A stretch of DNA of 64,000 nucleotides, taken from NCBI RefSeq assembly GCF_900090045.1, contig NC_041786.1, positions 2,598,501 to 2,662,500 on the forward strand, read 5' to 3'. The stretch's first letter is position 1; each line of letters begins with the position of its first letter. Origin of the DNA: Plasmodium malariae. Its lineage: Eukaryota > Apicomplexa > Aconoidasida > Haemosporida > Plasmodiidae. This document shows positions 23,491 to 35,290 of this stretch, in pieces. Made by a program: the position numbers and the translations under genes. The notes under the pieces were generated by a model that was not told where the DNA came from, searched no databases, and was given only the letters and a program-made list of their open reading frames with translations.

Positions 23491-23830
23491 AATCTCGTCG
23501 TCTTGTTTTCTATATTTGTATATATATTTACATAATAAATAAATATATAATATGTACATATATTCAGTACGTATATATAGTACATACACATACGTACACA
23601 TTTAATACATATTTTGCGACAATTTTGTATTTTTTTTTTTTTTTTTAATGTTAAAGTCCTTCCCCATTTTATTATTCCCTAACGTATATATATATATATT
23701 AATTTTTCATTTACTGCCTATACATCACTTATAGGTATATGAATACATATATATATGTGTGATACTTCGGAATACAGTGTTTATGTATTTATATATACAT
23801 ATATATAACTATACATTGAGTAAAAAAAAA
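21610..23830. other. Intergenic region, no gene seen
   Basis: A 2.2-kb region between two same-direction genes. It is very AT-rich with (TA)n near 22880-23010 and an unbroken run of about 37 T at 23451-23487. Short frames here follow homopolymers and lack codon structure. The 5' leader of the Hel2 gene probably lies near the right end; an in-frame stretch before ATG 23831 is TA-rich and not called. Confidence 0.5.
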
Positions 23831-26800
23831 ATGTATAGAAGCCGTGACAACCTTGTTAAAAATAACAAGAAGCATGAATTTGTCAAAAGTCAGGACGAAA
23901 AAAATTCGCAAGGAGAAAATACCAAGTATATTAATATTTCCTATCATATAAGGAAACTGTTTAGTTATTGCGATGCAGACATATTAAGGATAGAAAATAA
24001 TTTAATTATCTATAATAGTTTAATTGATAATATAAAAAAGAATGGAAATAAAATAATAAAAAAAGAGGTAGAAAAAATAATACGAGAAAAAGAAAAGAAT
24101 GAAAAGTACTGTTTGAAAGAAATGAAGGAAGAAGTATTCAGAGTAAACAATTTTGATTTAAAGAAAGTAGAACTAGATTTTAAATTTATAGAATGTAGCT
24201 TATGTTTTGAATTAATTAAATTTGTATGTATACAAGAATGTAATCATACCTACTGTTTTTTATGTTTTTATCGTTTATTATATATGGAAAAAAAAGAAAA
24301 TGATACTGAAAATAATAATAGAAGAAATAGTAATATTCGTGAAAACAATAGCAGTAACAATAATATGTATAGGAATTACACAATTAATCGTAATCCCCTG
24401 AGAGGTATAGATAATTTTGAATATTTTAATAATAATAATAGTAGATCAAATGAAAGAAGAAAAGAAGCAAAAGATGAAAAATATAATTATGATTTTGATA
24501 AAGAGAAAATGAAATGTCCTTTTTGTAAAGAACGTAACGAATATATTTTTTTTTGCCTAAATAACTTTTATACCTATTTTACTTACGACAATTTGCTACA
24601 AACTTTGCTCGAAAAAGAAAAAGATAAGTATGATTTTAGTAAAGAAACCATTCAACTTACTGACTTGAATGGACATCTTTTTAACAGGAAAAATCAGAAC
24701 AAAGGAAGCGAAATAAATCGTTCATTGAGAGAAAACAGGGAAGGAGGCACCTTAGAAGAATATCATATATATACACATAGCTCAATAGATGAAAATGAAA
24801 AAGATCTAATTAGAACAGATAACAATATTGACGAGAAAAAAGATAATTTTTTAAAAGGACAAAACGAATTAACAACAAAAAATGATATAAAAAAAGCCTT
24901 TTCATCATACTATGATGATATTATAATTTTGCGAAATATCCTAAAAATGAACAGTGAAGCAAACAGTCATAATAATAATAATAGTAATAGCAATACTAGT
25001 AACAATGCAACAAAAAAATGTGAAAATTTGTATTTATTTTTTTATTATGAGAAATATATAAAGAGGAAAAAAGAGAAAGTACAATTTCTTTTAAACGCTT
25101 GTGTTAGTTCTTTAAAACGATATGCATTTTATTCAAAAATTTTTGTTGATACAGAAAAAAAAATATTTTATGAATATTTTTATATATTTAGCTTATCAAC
25201 ACTTCTTACTAGTTATGTGTGTTTATTAGCTCCTTGTATTGAATACTGGGTAATGATCCAAAGTAAAAAAGTAGAAAAATTTAAGTTAAATCATAAAACA
25301 GATAAATATTTTGAAAAAATTTATATAGATAGTGAAAAGGATATAATAAGAAAAAAAAATGATTCTATATATGATAAATATCAACAACCTTCCAAAAATT
25401 TTGTTTGCATAAAAGAGGAAGAATCAGAGTTATCGGATGATTATTTTAAAGTTATAGATATATTTTCTAAAGCTTGCTTTACTAACCTGGACAATGTAAA
25501 TAATTTAAGTAATTTAAAAAACTACTGTTATAAAACTTTAAGTGGTTTATGTAAGCATATAGGTGAACATAATAAAACGTATTGTGATATATGTGTAGGG
25601 AATAATGATAATATTTTTTTATTTGAATATAATATATTTTATAAAAAATATGTGAAAGTACATATAGAATATGGAGAAAAAATATCTGAAAATAAATATA
25701 AAACAAGGCATATATATTGTCATTTATGTGGGTTCTATTTATACGATTTCGATACATTCATGAATCATATAAATAAGTATCATTTCTTTTGTAAGTTTTG
25801 CTTTAACAAGAATCCGAGTGATGGAAAGGATGTTGCAAAAAATGGAATAGAGGATGTTGTCTACTACGATCTGCTACACCTTCATGTAATAAAATACGAA
25901 AAGAAAAAGAAAAATGAAAAAAATATTGGAAAATTTTGTAATTTTTTTTTTTTTTTTTTTTTTTTTGCACATTTTTGTGGTCCACATGTGCACACACATG
26001 TAGATGTACAAATGCGAAAGAATATATACACATTTATGTACACAACGAATACAATATATATTTTGCATCTTCATTTAACTGATTTTTTTAGGTATATAAA
26101 GATTACGAAAATTTATTTGATCATTATAAGAAAAAGCATCATCCATGTTTGTATGAACAATGCATATTTGTTGTCTTTGATAACAAAATAGATTTGTGTT
26201 TTCATATAGCAGAGAAACATGAAGAGAAAGGAAGTAATAAGAAAAATAAGATAACCTTCTCCATAGGAGGAGCATCATATAACGAAATACGTAATAATGG
26301 AATTAACGGAAATGGCAATAATAACAGTGGTATTAGTGGAACTAGTAGTTATTATAATAACAATAAGAGAGATAGGAACAGTAAAGATATTAGTAACTCG
26401 CTGGAACATGATGATCAGTTAGGAAATAGTAAAAAAACATTTGACGTTAATAGTCACAGATGTCTATACAACTTTAAGAGATTTTATGATTCATGGTATT
26501 TTGATTATTATGTTGAATGCAATATAGTAAATTTTGTTCAATATTTTAGTACTAGAAAATATTTCTTTTTATATATTATGAGAACAGATATGGACATAAT
26601 TTTAAAAGTGTTCGAAAACTTATGGAAAAATAATTCTGATTTATATTTTTCACAAGATGAAATAATAGAATTAAACAGAAGTATAATAGAGGAAGATTTT
26701 CCTATGAGCAAAAATAATTTTTTTCTTTTCAAATTATTTTTGGATTATATAATAGAAAAAATAGATTTTTTATTATATAATAAAGAAGATTTAGAAAGAA

Positions 26801-29115
26801 ATTATTTAAGCCTATTTTTCCATATAATTGTTCATAAATCATTTGTCCTGTATTACGCGTTCTTCTTTCTGTACCTAAACGAAAGATGTGTGAACTTGGA
26901 CAAAGTTATTACCACGGTGTACAGCAGTGGTTCTACAACTAACAACAAGGCTGATAGTTCCATAAACAATCATACTTGTTCCAATAACATTCGAGGTAAT
27001 AATTTGAAAAAAAACACAGAGAATATGCAAAAAACGAAGCATATATACAATTATGAAAAAGATATGATCAGACTAAGGAAAATAATAGAACAAAACGCGA
27101 AGATTAGCTTAGCCGAATTAAGCAAATATGGCTTTCTATATTTAATTTTTTTATTTTTTAAAATAGACAAAAACGGATTTGAAAGAGTATACACTTTTGT
27201 AAAGAATATTTCTTTACTATGTAAAGACACGTACGATAAAATAAAAAAGGTAGATGCGAAAGGAGATATAAATAAAAACTGTAGTAGTAACAGGAACAGC
27301 AATAGCAACCACAGTAATAATAATAATATATTAATACCGCTAGTTCAGAAGAAAAAGGAAAAGAGCAAACATGAAAACGAAATGGGGAATGGCAGCTCGC
27401 TCTTAGATGCAATTAACTCACAAAAAGATTTTTCAGAATTAGAAGATGTGAATCAGTTAATTAAAAAATATTCGAAAAGGAAAGGAGCTCAAAGTAGTAA
27501 TATAATTAATAATATATATGATAAAAAATGGGATATATCAAAAAAGGTAGTCTTAGATTTACTTTATTATATTGATCCAAATTTAAATTTAGTTTCTTTC
27601 TTTTATTTATTTTTAAGTAACTATTTTTGTGCTTATATGAAGGACTCTTGTATAAATAATATGGTTAATATATCGAATGAAAATAAAAAAAATATATTAA
27701 AAAGAATATCATATGATGTTGATTTGGCATCGTTAACTAGTATTTCAAAAGATTTAAGTAATTTTGTAAATGCAAAAACGTTGGAGGAATGTTTATCCAC
27801 CGGACCAGAATATTATAGAATAAGAAAAGATATAGAAATAATTCTAAAAACAAATGGACAAAATGGAAAAAATGGAAGAACTAACAATGAATCGGACAGA
27901 ATGAAATATATGGATAGTACAAAAATAAACGTCAACTTATATGATGTATCTTTGTCATTAAGAAATAGATTTCTAAATATAATTAAAAGTACCAAAGTAA
28001 ATGAATTGTACGTCATTTACTTTTATGTAAGTAGTATAATGCTTTCAAGCACAAGTTGCAGTAGTTCAAAAAATGAAGAATTTCCCTCCCTCTTTGATAT
28101 GAACAATAATATGAACACTACTTCTAATGGTATTAGCATAAACAATGTAGTAGGCGTCTACAGCAAAGAAACACTTAACATATTAAACAGAAACGCGTCT
28201 ACTAGTATTAATAATAGGGTTAATTCACCAAATAAAATTAAAAATAAAAATGCAAGTTCATATAAAAACAAAGTAGAACAAAGCAAAGAAGAGTTTTTAA
28301 ATACAAGAGGACAGAATATCGATTTAGAGTATCCTCCACTTCCAGAAATGAAGCAAGAGGATACTGTTCAACTTTTATTAAAACAAGACAAGAGCAGCAA
28401 GAAAAACGAAAAGAATAGTAGTAAGAACGCCAAAAATAGTAATAAAATAAAAGGAAATAAAGATCATCGCTCAGATGTCGTTAGTCAAAATGTTACGTTA
28501 AATAAAAATAAGAAGGAAAATAAATTTTCACCTAATAAGACAGTAGTAAATAACATGAAGATTAATAAGGAAAATGAGAACAATGCAAAAAAAATAACAT
28601 GTACAAAAAGCACGACACCAGATTTTATGTATTCTGATTTTCCTTCACTTTGTAGCAATATTAAGGCCGACGAAAATAAAACAAAAAAAAATAAAAATAA
28701 TGAAAAAGGAAAGGATTGTAGAAATAAGAACATCGCAAATGTGCGTATTGAATCATTTACTGCTGAAGAATTCCCGTCTCTTCACCCAATAGAAGAAAAC
28801 AAAAAAAAGATAAACAGAAGCAGTGGTAACAGCAGTAAGAACAACAGGAACAAAAAAAATAATAATAATAATAATAATAATTGTACAAATATTAATCATG
28901 TAAATAGGAACAGTGAAAAAGATAAACATAATAAATGTACCGAAAACACGAACGACACCCCTTTTGCTTTTAACCAAAAATCATATTTGAATGCATCAGA
29001 AGGCAATGTTACCTTCACCATTAAAAAAAAAAGCAAAGTGAAGAGGTGCAACATGTGTACATACGAAAATCTTTTTGAAAGAACCAAATGTGAATTATGC
29101 GAAAGTCCTCTATAA
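23831..29115 (+). CDS. HEL2: Hel2/ZNF598-like RING E3 ubiquitin ligase of ribosome quality control
   Basis: Two exons, 23831-25885 and 26092-29115, join in phase 0 (1692 aa). The family recognises collided ribosomes and ubiquitinates 40S proteins. The RING starts at C122 (CSLCFELI, then CNHTYCFLC) and closes with CPFCKE at C229, with an Asn-rich insert of about 80 residues between. Further on, the ZNF598 zinc-finger array is clear in order: CDIC, CHLCGFYLYDFDTFMNHINKYH, FFCKFC, then in exon 2 VYKDYENLFDHYKKKHHPC, EQC, FVVFDNKIDLCFHIAEKH. The long C-terminal half is disordered with several [DE]FPSL motifs (28078, 28636, 28768; a variant EYPPL at 28327). It ends in a RanBP2/NZF-type finger, RCNMCTYENLFERTKCELC. 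I chose ATG 23831 because the codons before it are TA-rich. The intron (GTAATA donor, TTTTTTTAG acceptor) carries a T-run that leaves false frames open. Confidence 0.88.
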
Positions 29116-30138
29116 ATAATGTGAAAAAAAGAAAAAAGAAAAACATAAGCAAGTTTTGTATTTTTGTCATAAGGCTTATACATTGCTTCGGATGAAATTT
29201 CACAGCTACTACTAATTATATTTTATAAATAAAGTTAAATTATTTATGACGTAACTTTTTTTAAAATTATATATTTTTAAAGGAGCGAAGAAAAAAACAA
29301 GGTTTTGAAAAGTATATAAAAATACGCTATTTATGTTATATTCAGTTCCTTCACAAAAAAAAAAAAAATATATAGTAGAATAACAAAATAGCAAATGGAA
29401 AGTAGTATAGTATATCACAAATTAACAGATTATATCATTTGTTACATTTTTGTAGAAATGTTGCAAAAAAAAAAAAAAAAAAAAAGTAATATTTTAATTT
29501 ATTTCTCAATAAAAAATTTTAAATAATAAATACCGTTGTCACTATGAAAATCATATGCATGATGTAAAAAGTATGTGAGAAAAGGAAATTTACAAAATAG
29601 ACAATTACTTAGATTTTATTCTCGTATGTTGTTACAATTCCATTAGTTTTTTTTCTTTTCATCCAAATGTCCATTCCCTTTTTTCACATTGCTTACGTGT
29701 GCCGTATATATTGTACGTAAGCGTGTGTTCTTAATAATTTGTTTGTTAATTTTACCTTCTATGCAATAAGGTTTAAAAAATTATTAAAAATAAAAGTGCA
29801 CAATTAAGTCTTATTGTTTTTAATTTCATTATATGCATTCTCTCTTTATTTTTTTTTTTTTGTAATATTTCATTTAACTGATACGTTCAATGGTGCGTAA
29901 ATGTATATATGCGTATATACATATATATATGTATACAACATATGTTCATGTGAATATACACAAATGGGCGCACGAAGAAAGAGCTTCGCGTTCTGCGAAG
30001 GGCTACAATTAAATAACTGTCAAATATGCACATACATACATATATATATATGTATGTGCGTATTCTTATCGTATTATACATGACTTTCCTCGCTGCTCCC
30101 TTATTATTTTTTTTTTTTTACTTTCTATACATAAAGAA
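29116..30138. other. Convergent intergenic region with a GC-rich stem-loop
   Basis: Shared 3' region of Hel2 (+) and the diflavin reductase (-). It is AT-rich except for a short GC-rich island at about 29966-30006 that contains a perfect hairpin, listed separately. No coding frame is supported. Confidence 0.5.
29984..30000. other. GC-rich hairpin, possible structured RNA
   Basis: CTTCGC (29984-29989) and GCGAAG (29995-30000) form a perfect six-pair stem around the loop GTTCT, inside a roughly 40-bp island near half GC. The surroundings are over 75 percent AT. It could be part of a non-coding RNA or a 3' end element. Confidence 0.3.
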
Positions 30139-32715
30139 TTAATACCAAGATTCTAATATAATAGAGAAATCGTCTATTTTTTTTTTTAAAAATAAATTTA
30201 TTTCTTCCATGCTTTTATTTTGTTCCTTTTGTTTTATAATATTAGCAAACATTTTAATTAAATTTTGCGAAAATGGACGAGATTTTCCTGATATTAAAAT
30301 TATTGTATTTATATTTTTTAAATGTTCATAAATCATGTCTTGTAACATCAAAATTAGATCAGTTACATATAATTTTTTCTTTTCTTTCAAAAGTTGTTTC
30401 ATTTCTTCGTAGTTCATTTGAATAATTCTATTTTCTCTTGTTTCGAAATATTTGTTCGGGTTTGTCGAGTTATTATATGTATTATCACGTGAACACTTTT
30501 GAACTTCCTCGTTATAAAAGAGAAAATTGTCCCTTTCGAGTCTGGAGAAAGCCACAAATATATAATTGAAATATAAATAATTTTGTAACTCCTCTTGAAA
30601 ATAGAAATCGTTTAACCTGTTTCTAAAACCAAGGAAAAGAAGATCTTTATTGAACGAGTTGCATGACGAATAAACGTTTTTCTTTTCGTTTTGCTTTTCC
30701 TTTGGCTTGTTTTTATACAGACGATTATACAAATAATGGCGATGTCGAATAACCCCTAGTAGGCTACTGAAAGCTGCTCCTATAGAAATATAAATAATTC
30801 TATAATTAAGATTTAATATATTTTTATTTGTGCATAATAAGCTATTTTCAATTTTGGCATAAATGCAGGAGCCAGGTTTTAAATTTATTAAATAATCTGA
30901 ACACAGTCCAACACATTTTTTATTTTTATTTATTGTAGTTTCGTATAAGCACACTAATAATTCAATAATATCTATCTTATTTTGCGTTATTCTATTTCTT
31001 ATTATGTTGGTATATTTTAACGAATAAATCATTTTCTCCATCATTATGTTATAGGTATAAGAAGACAAAATGTTTAACGCATTTTTTTTTTTATTTATAT
31101 AATAATTTAATTTCAAAATATGAATAATCCAAGAAAAATTTGGGTTTGTGCTAAAGTAGTACAAATTATAAAAGTTAAAATTTTTTAAAAAATAATAAGA
31201 ATCTATAGTATTCAATATGGAATAACATCTCTCTTGAATAGATGGTAATGTGTTAATAAGAAAGGACACATCAATTTTTATATAATTATAAAAATCAAAA
31301 AATATATCATAATATGACCTTTTATCTTGATAAACGTAGGAAAAATAATCTGAAATATTGTTCGTGTCAGCAAGTTGTAAAAATTTCTTTTTGTGTATAT
31401 CACTAACTGTTTTTTTACTTAAATATAAAAAAAAAAAAGGAGTAACAATTTTATTAAGATCTAGAAAATATATAAACAAATCTAATATTTTTATTTTTTT
31501 ATTAACAGGAATAAATGTGTTATTTGTACAATGTACATGATCGTTTTGAATAATTATTATATAATCATTATAATTAATTTTTAATAAATTTAAAATATTT
31601 TTTGTCTTCTCTTCATTTAAAAATGGATGAACTTTTATTAAATCGCTCACATTAAAACATCGTGTTGGGGCTATTAAATCAATGTATCTAACATCTTGAT
31701 GATACGATTCATCACTACATTTTTCATTTTTTAACACTTCAAATTTCATGAAATTTGACGACTTACAAAAATATTCATCTATACTGAAATCTGCATAATT
31801 TGTAATAATATTATCACTACTAAGAGTATTGTTCTCATAAATGTTATGACACTTTTTCCCTTCCAAATTTGAATATTCGTATTGCAGTTTCTTTACCACC
31901 TTATTTATTTCACCGCCTATGTTAGTGCACGATTCCTCTAACTGCTCCTCCTTTGCTTGATATTTGTTCGTATTTACATTTACCACAACGGAAACTTTTC
32001 CATTATTTGTTTCATCATATGGTGCAGTTACATTATCATCCTTTATCGTGTTTACTTTGTAAGAATTGCTTTTTTTGATTTTCGTTTTACCATTTTTATT
32101 AGCTGTGATTTCTTCTTTTTGGCTTATTTTTATTCCATTATCTTTTTGCTGTTCATTTTTAGAATGACTATATATATGCTTTACGTTAAACAAGCATGGA
32201 ATATTATCATTTATTTGAAAATGAAAAAAATTTTTTTTTAAAAACTCATAAACGTTCGCCTTCCAAATATTGAAATTTGTAAAATGCATTGAAGGATGTT
32301 GATAATTACCTAAGTTATAATTAACAATATTAGCATCCAATGATTTTAGTTTTTTTCTTAATTTTTTAGCTACAATGTTATAATTATCATATGAACTATC
32401 ACCTAGGCCAAATAAATGAAAATTCATGGTATCATAAAATACTAAGTTCGTCTTATGTAAGTCTTTCCAAAACTTGGACATGTTATGTGTATAGCAACCA
32501 TATCCTGTTGTACTAACAATTATAATAATATTTTCATATCTATAAAAGCTCATTAAATTTACATCATTCAAGCAAAAAAAATCTATATGAAAATGCATAT
32601 ACAGTTCATATAAAACATTTCTGCAGCAGTCGTAGGCCGTGCCATATTCTGAACCGTACAATAATAAAATTTTGCTCCTCTTCTTTATATCATCATCCAT
32701 CGTACTGTTAAACAT
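30139..32715 (-). CDS. TAH18: Tah18/NDOR1-like NADPH-dependent diflavin reductase
   Basis: A single-exon protein of 858 aa. Tah18 passes electrons from NADPH through FAD and FMN to Dre2 in cytosolic Fe-S cluster assembly. The FMN domain (residues 15-170) is clear: LLLYGSEYGTAYD, STTGYG, then NMSKFW, and FGLGDSSYDNYNIVAKKLRK. A 150-residue Lys/Asn-rich insert follows. The FAD part shows RCYSI (family RxYSI) and GLCSDYLINLKPGSC. The NADPH part keeps LLFLGFRNRLNDFYFQEEL and YVTDLILMLQDMIYEHL but lacks the usual GxGTGxAPFR loop (here ISIGAAFSSLLG), so cofactor use may differ. Length exceeds the usual 600 because of inserts. Start ATG is at 32715; a second Met six residues in is possible. The stop of the upstream gene on this strand is only 136 bp away. 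Confidence 0.78.
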   Translation of the reverse strand: MFNSTMDDDIKKRSKILLLYGSEYGTAYDCCRNVLYELYMHFHIDFFCLNDVNLMSFYRYENIIIIVSTTGYGCYTHNMSKFWKDLHKTNLVFYDTMNFHLFGLGDSSYDNYNIVAKKLRKKLKSLDANIVNYNLGNYQHPSMHFTNFNIWKANVYEFLKKNFFHFQINDNIPCLFNVKHIYSHSKNEQQKDNGIKISQKEEITANKNGKTKIKKSNSYKVNTIKDDNVTAPYDETNNGKVSVVVNVNTNKYQAKEEQLEESCTNIGGEINKVVKKLQYEYSNLEGKKCHNIYENNTLSSDNIITNYADFSIDEYFCKSSNFMKFEVLKNEKCSDESYHQDVRYIDLIAPTRCFNVSDLIKVHPFLNEEKTKNILNLLKINYNDYIIIIQNDHVHCTNNTFIPVNKKIKILDLFIYFLDLNKIVTPFFFLYLSKKTVSDIHKKKFLQLADTNNISDYFSYVYQDKRSYYDIFFDFYNYIKIDVSFLINTLPSIQERCYSILNTIDSYYFLKNFNFYNLYYFSTNPNFSWIIHILKLNYYINKKKNALNILSSYTYNIMMEKMIYSLKYTNIIRNRITQNKIDIIELLVCLYETTINKNKKCVGLCSDYLINLKPGSCIYAKIENSLLCTNKNILNLNYRIIYISIGAAFSSLLGVIRHRHYLYNRLYKNKPKEKQNEKKNVYSSCNSFNKDLLFLGFRNRLNDFYFQEELQNYLYFNYIFVAFSRLERDNFLFYNEEVQKCSRDNTYNNSTNPNKYFETRENRIIQMNYEEMKQLLKEKKKLYVTDLILMLQDMIYEHLKNINTIILISGKSRPFSQNLIKMFANIIKQKEQNKSMEEINLFLKKKIDDFSIILESWY

Positions 32716-32766
32716 TATCTAGATGCAAAATCCTCTTACTTTGCAAAGATGAAAAAAGAAATATTA

Positions 32767-32813
<47 letters not shown>

Positions 32814-32851
32814 CTACAATAACTGTATCATTATATAATTATGAGTAACCT
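32716..32851. other. Very short same-strand spacer with (TA)n
   Basis: Only 136 bp separate the stop of the twin-CX3C gene from the diflavin reductase start, both on the minus strand. It includes a (TA)n tract at about 32772-32812. Confidence 0.8.
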
Positions 32852-33493
32852 TCACATTCTGTCTCTGAGCAAATGACCATACTTTTTTGAACAAGCGTTA
32901 AGGCATAATTCTTGTTCTATATCTTTGTAATTCTTTTCTAATTTTTTAATATTATCTTCATCGAAATTTATACTATTCTTATTACTGAAGATTTTATATT
33001 CTATAATATCTTTTTCAAATCTTTCATACAAATTTTTTTTACATAAAGTAAAACAATTTCCTTGGTTCTCTGCGAAGTTTCTTAGCTTTTTTATATTCTC
33101 CCTCTCATTGCTGCTATCTATTGCGTCTAAATTTTTTTTCCGTTCCTTAAACGCCTTAATTAATTCTGCAATTTCGTTTATGTTCTTACTTCTTAACTCC
33201 TTTAATCCTGAAAAAGATGCAGTAACAACATGCGTGGTAAACATATATTAAAGGTGGTGGGGATGACACAGCAAAAAAAATGAGGTTTAGGAAAAAAGAC
33301 AAAAATGGGTTACAAAATGCTGCAATTGATGGTACGATAATAAAATTTACAAATTATAATAAATACATATATATATAAGAATAAACTTATAGAGTTAGCA
33401 TATTTCTCCTCTCCCACGCATGAGCAATACACATTGGTTCAAGTCATTTTTTTTTTTACCTGTCGTTGTCTCGCAATTTTGATAACTTATCAT
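32852..33493 (-). CDS. Small twin-CX3C protein, possibly TIM-like, two exons
   Basis: Exons 33493-33460 and 33207-32852 join in phase (donor GTAAAA, acceptor CATCTTTTTCAG), giving 129 aa. The frame continues open upstream of the acceptor, but that ATG lies in the intron. The protein is helical and charged with two CX3C motifs: CFTLC (C63/C67) and CLNAC (C113/C117), followed by SKKYGHLL. Small mitochondrial Tim chaperones (Tim8/9/10/13) have the same paired motifs, with the second followed by similar residues, but their motifs are only 11-16 residues apart; here the gap is 45. It may be an intermembrane-space protein oxidised by the Mia40/Erv pathway or an unrelated twin-CX3C family. No membrane segment or signal peptide is visible. 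I am sure of the gene, unsure of the family. Confidence 0.6.
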
Positions 33494-35150
33494 TATTATT
33501 AAACATTTAACAGTTAAAAAGAAAATTAAAGAAAATATATAAAAATGCAATATTATAAAATGAACCAACCGGCATACATATGTACCTAATCCAAGGATCT
33601 AAATATTATTATCACAGAATATTACGTATGACAAAAATCAAAATGGTGAAGTAATGGAGTGACCTCTACAGTAGCGCTAAATTAAACATATAATACATAT
33701 ATATAAGAGTTAAATTACAGAATATGAGGGGTTTATTTTTATATTAGCTTATTACATTGAGTTTAAAAATAATCTGAACAACATTATAAATTTTTATATT
33801 ACTCTTTCTCATATATTTTCGTACTTAGAGCGCAAAAATATAACTCTTCTATATTAAAAAAGAACTACTTCGCTTACATAGACTGACAAAAAAAGAACTT
33901 AATTTTAAATAAACGATTCATTAAAACGAAAAAATTAAACGTATAAATACTTATTTAACTGACTATCAAAAAAAACATAAATATATTCTTATAACGGTTA
34001 TGTAAAAAGTAAAGGTTACAAAATAGCTTCTTTTTTTTCCGTTAGCTAAAAAACAAAAATATTTCGTTGTGCATATATTTTTTTTTAGCATATGCGCAAA
34101 TAAAATTTACTTATGCGTACATATAAATATGTATATAGCATAAATTTAATATATATATATATGTATATATATATATAATATATGTATATATGTATGTTTT
34201 TTTTTTTTTTTTTTACTCTTTTTGTCCGTGGCTCTTTTTTTTTTCATCCTCTATTTTTTATGGTCCCCTTTAAATGAACATTTTTTATATTTTTTTGAAA
34301 AATGTTTTAAAAAGTAAATTGTACATAGTTCATTTGTGTATAAGGCTGGACATATATTGGATTTATAATACTTTTATAGCAACATTTTATATCTTTAAGC
34401 AAATTATTACTAATTGCGGTAGTTTACATATATAAAAATTATTATGTTATTATGTACGTCATAATATATGTAACGTTTATATATATTTATATGTTAATAT
34501 ATTATGTATATGTAAAATGGAAGAATAAATACCTTTTTGGTTAATGGTAATAGCAGTCAATAAATTTATATTTTTATATATGAGTATACATATACTTTAT
34601 ATTATATATATAACATATATATATGTATACGTAACAATTTACTGGTTCCTTACCTTTTTTTTTTTTTTTTTAATAAGATATATGAGTGATAATTTGCTAA
34701 AGAATAAAAATTATATGAATATATATATGTTTATGTATATGTATTTATTTATATTTTTCTTTATTAAAATTGGGTTAATTAGAGGCAAAACGAAGAAAAA
34801 AAATATTAATTTAGAATAATTCAGAATTGTAAATATGTGTTTATTCAGGAAGTGTAAAAATGGGCATGAAGAATGAACTGATTTACTTTATTTACAGAAA
34901 AAACTAATATATTTTTTTACTTTTTTGTGGCAAGGGGAATTGACGGTTAATTCGTGCTTTCTTTATATATATGTATAGTTATGTATTTATATGTGCCTTT
35001 AATGGATAAACCATTGTGTCAGATAAAAATATTTACCGCTTTCTCCTTATATTAATTGTAAAGCACATACAGAATGTTTTTGTAGAGTCATATCTCTTGA
35101 TTTCGTGAACTTTTTCGGCATACTCGTGTGCATATATATATATACATACA

Positions 35151-35290
35151 TACATATATACCTACATATATACCTACATATATACCTACATATATACCTA
35201 CATATATACCTACATATATACCTACATATATACCTACATATATACCTACATATATACATACATATGTACATACATATATACATACATGTC
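35151..35290. repeat. 12-bp tandem repeat (catatataccta)n
   Basis: About nine units of a 12-bp repeat, degenerating to CATA repeats on the right. A multiple of three, so it leaves spurious frames (YICRYICR, IPTYIPTY) open on both strands. Confidence 0.9.

Noticed and set aside
25482..26074. Minus-strand frames over the Hel2 exon-intron region
   Set aside because: They are antisense to secure zinc-finger coding sequence and to the intron T-run.
34544..34819. Frame containing a 45-codon hydrophobic peptide from ATG 34684
   Set aside because: It follows a T-run that could be an acceptor, but there is no recognisable upstream exon or family and Tyr/Ile/Met bias follows AT content.
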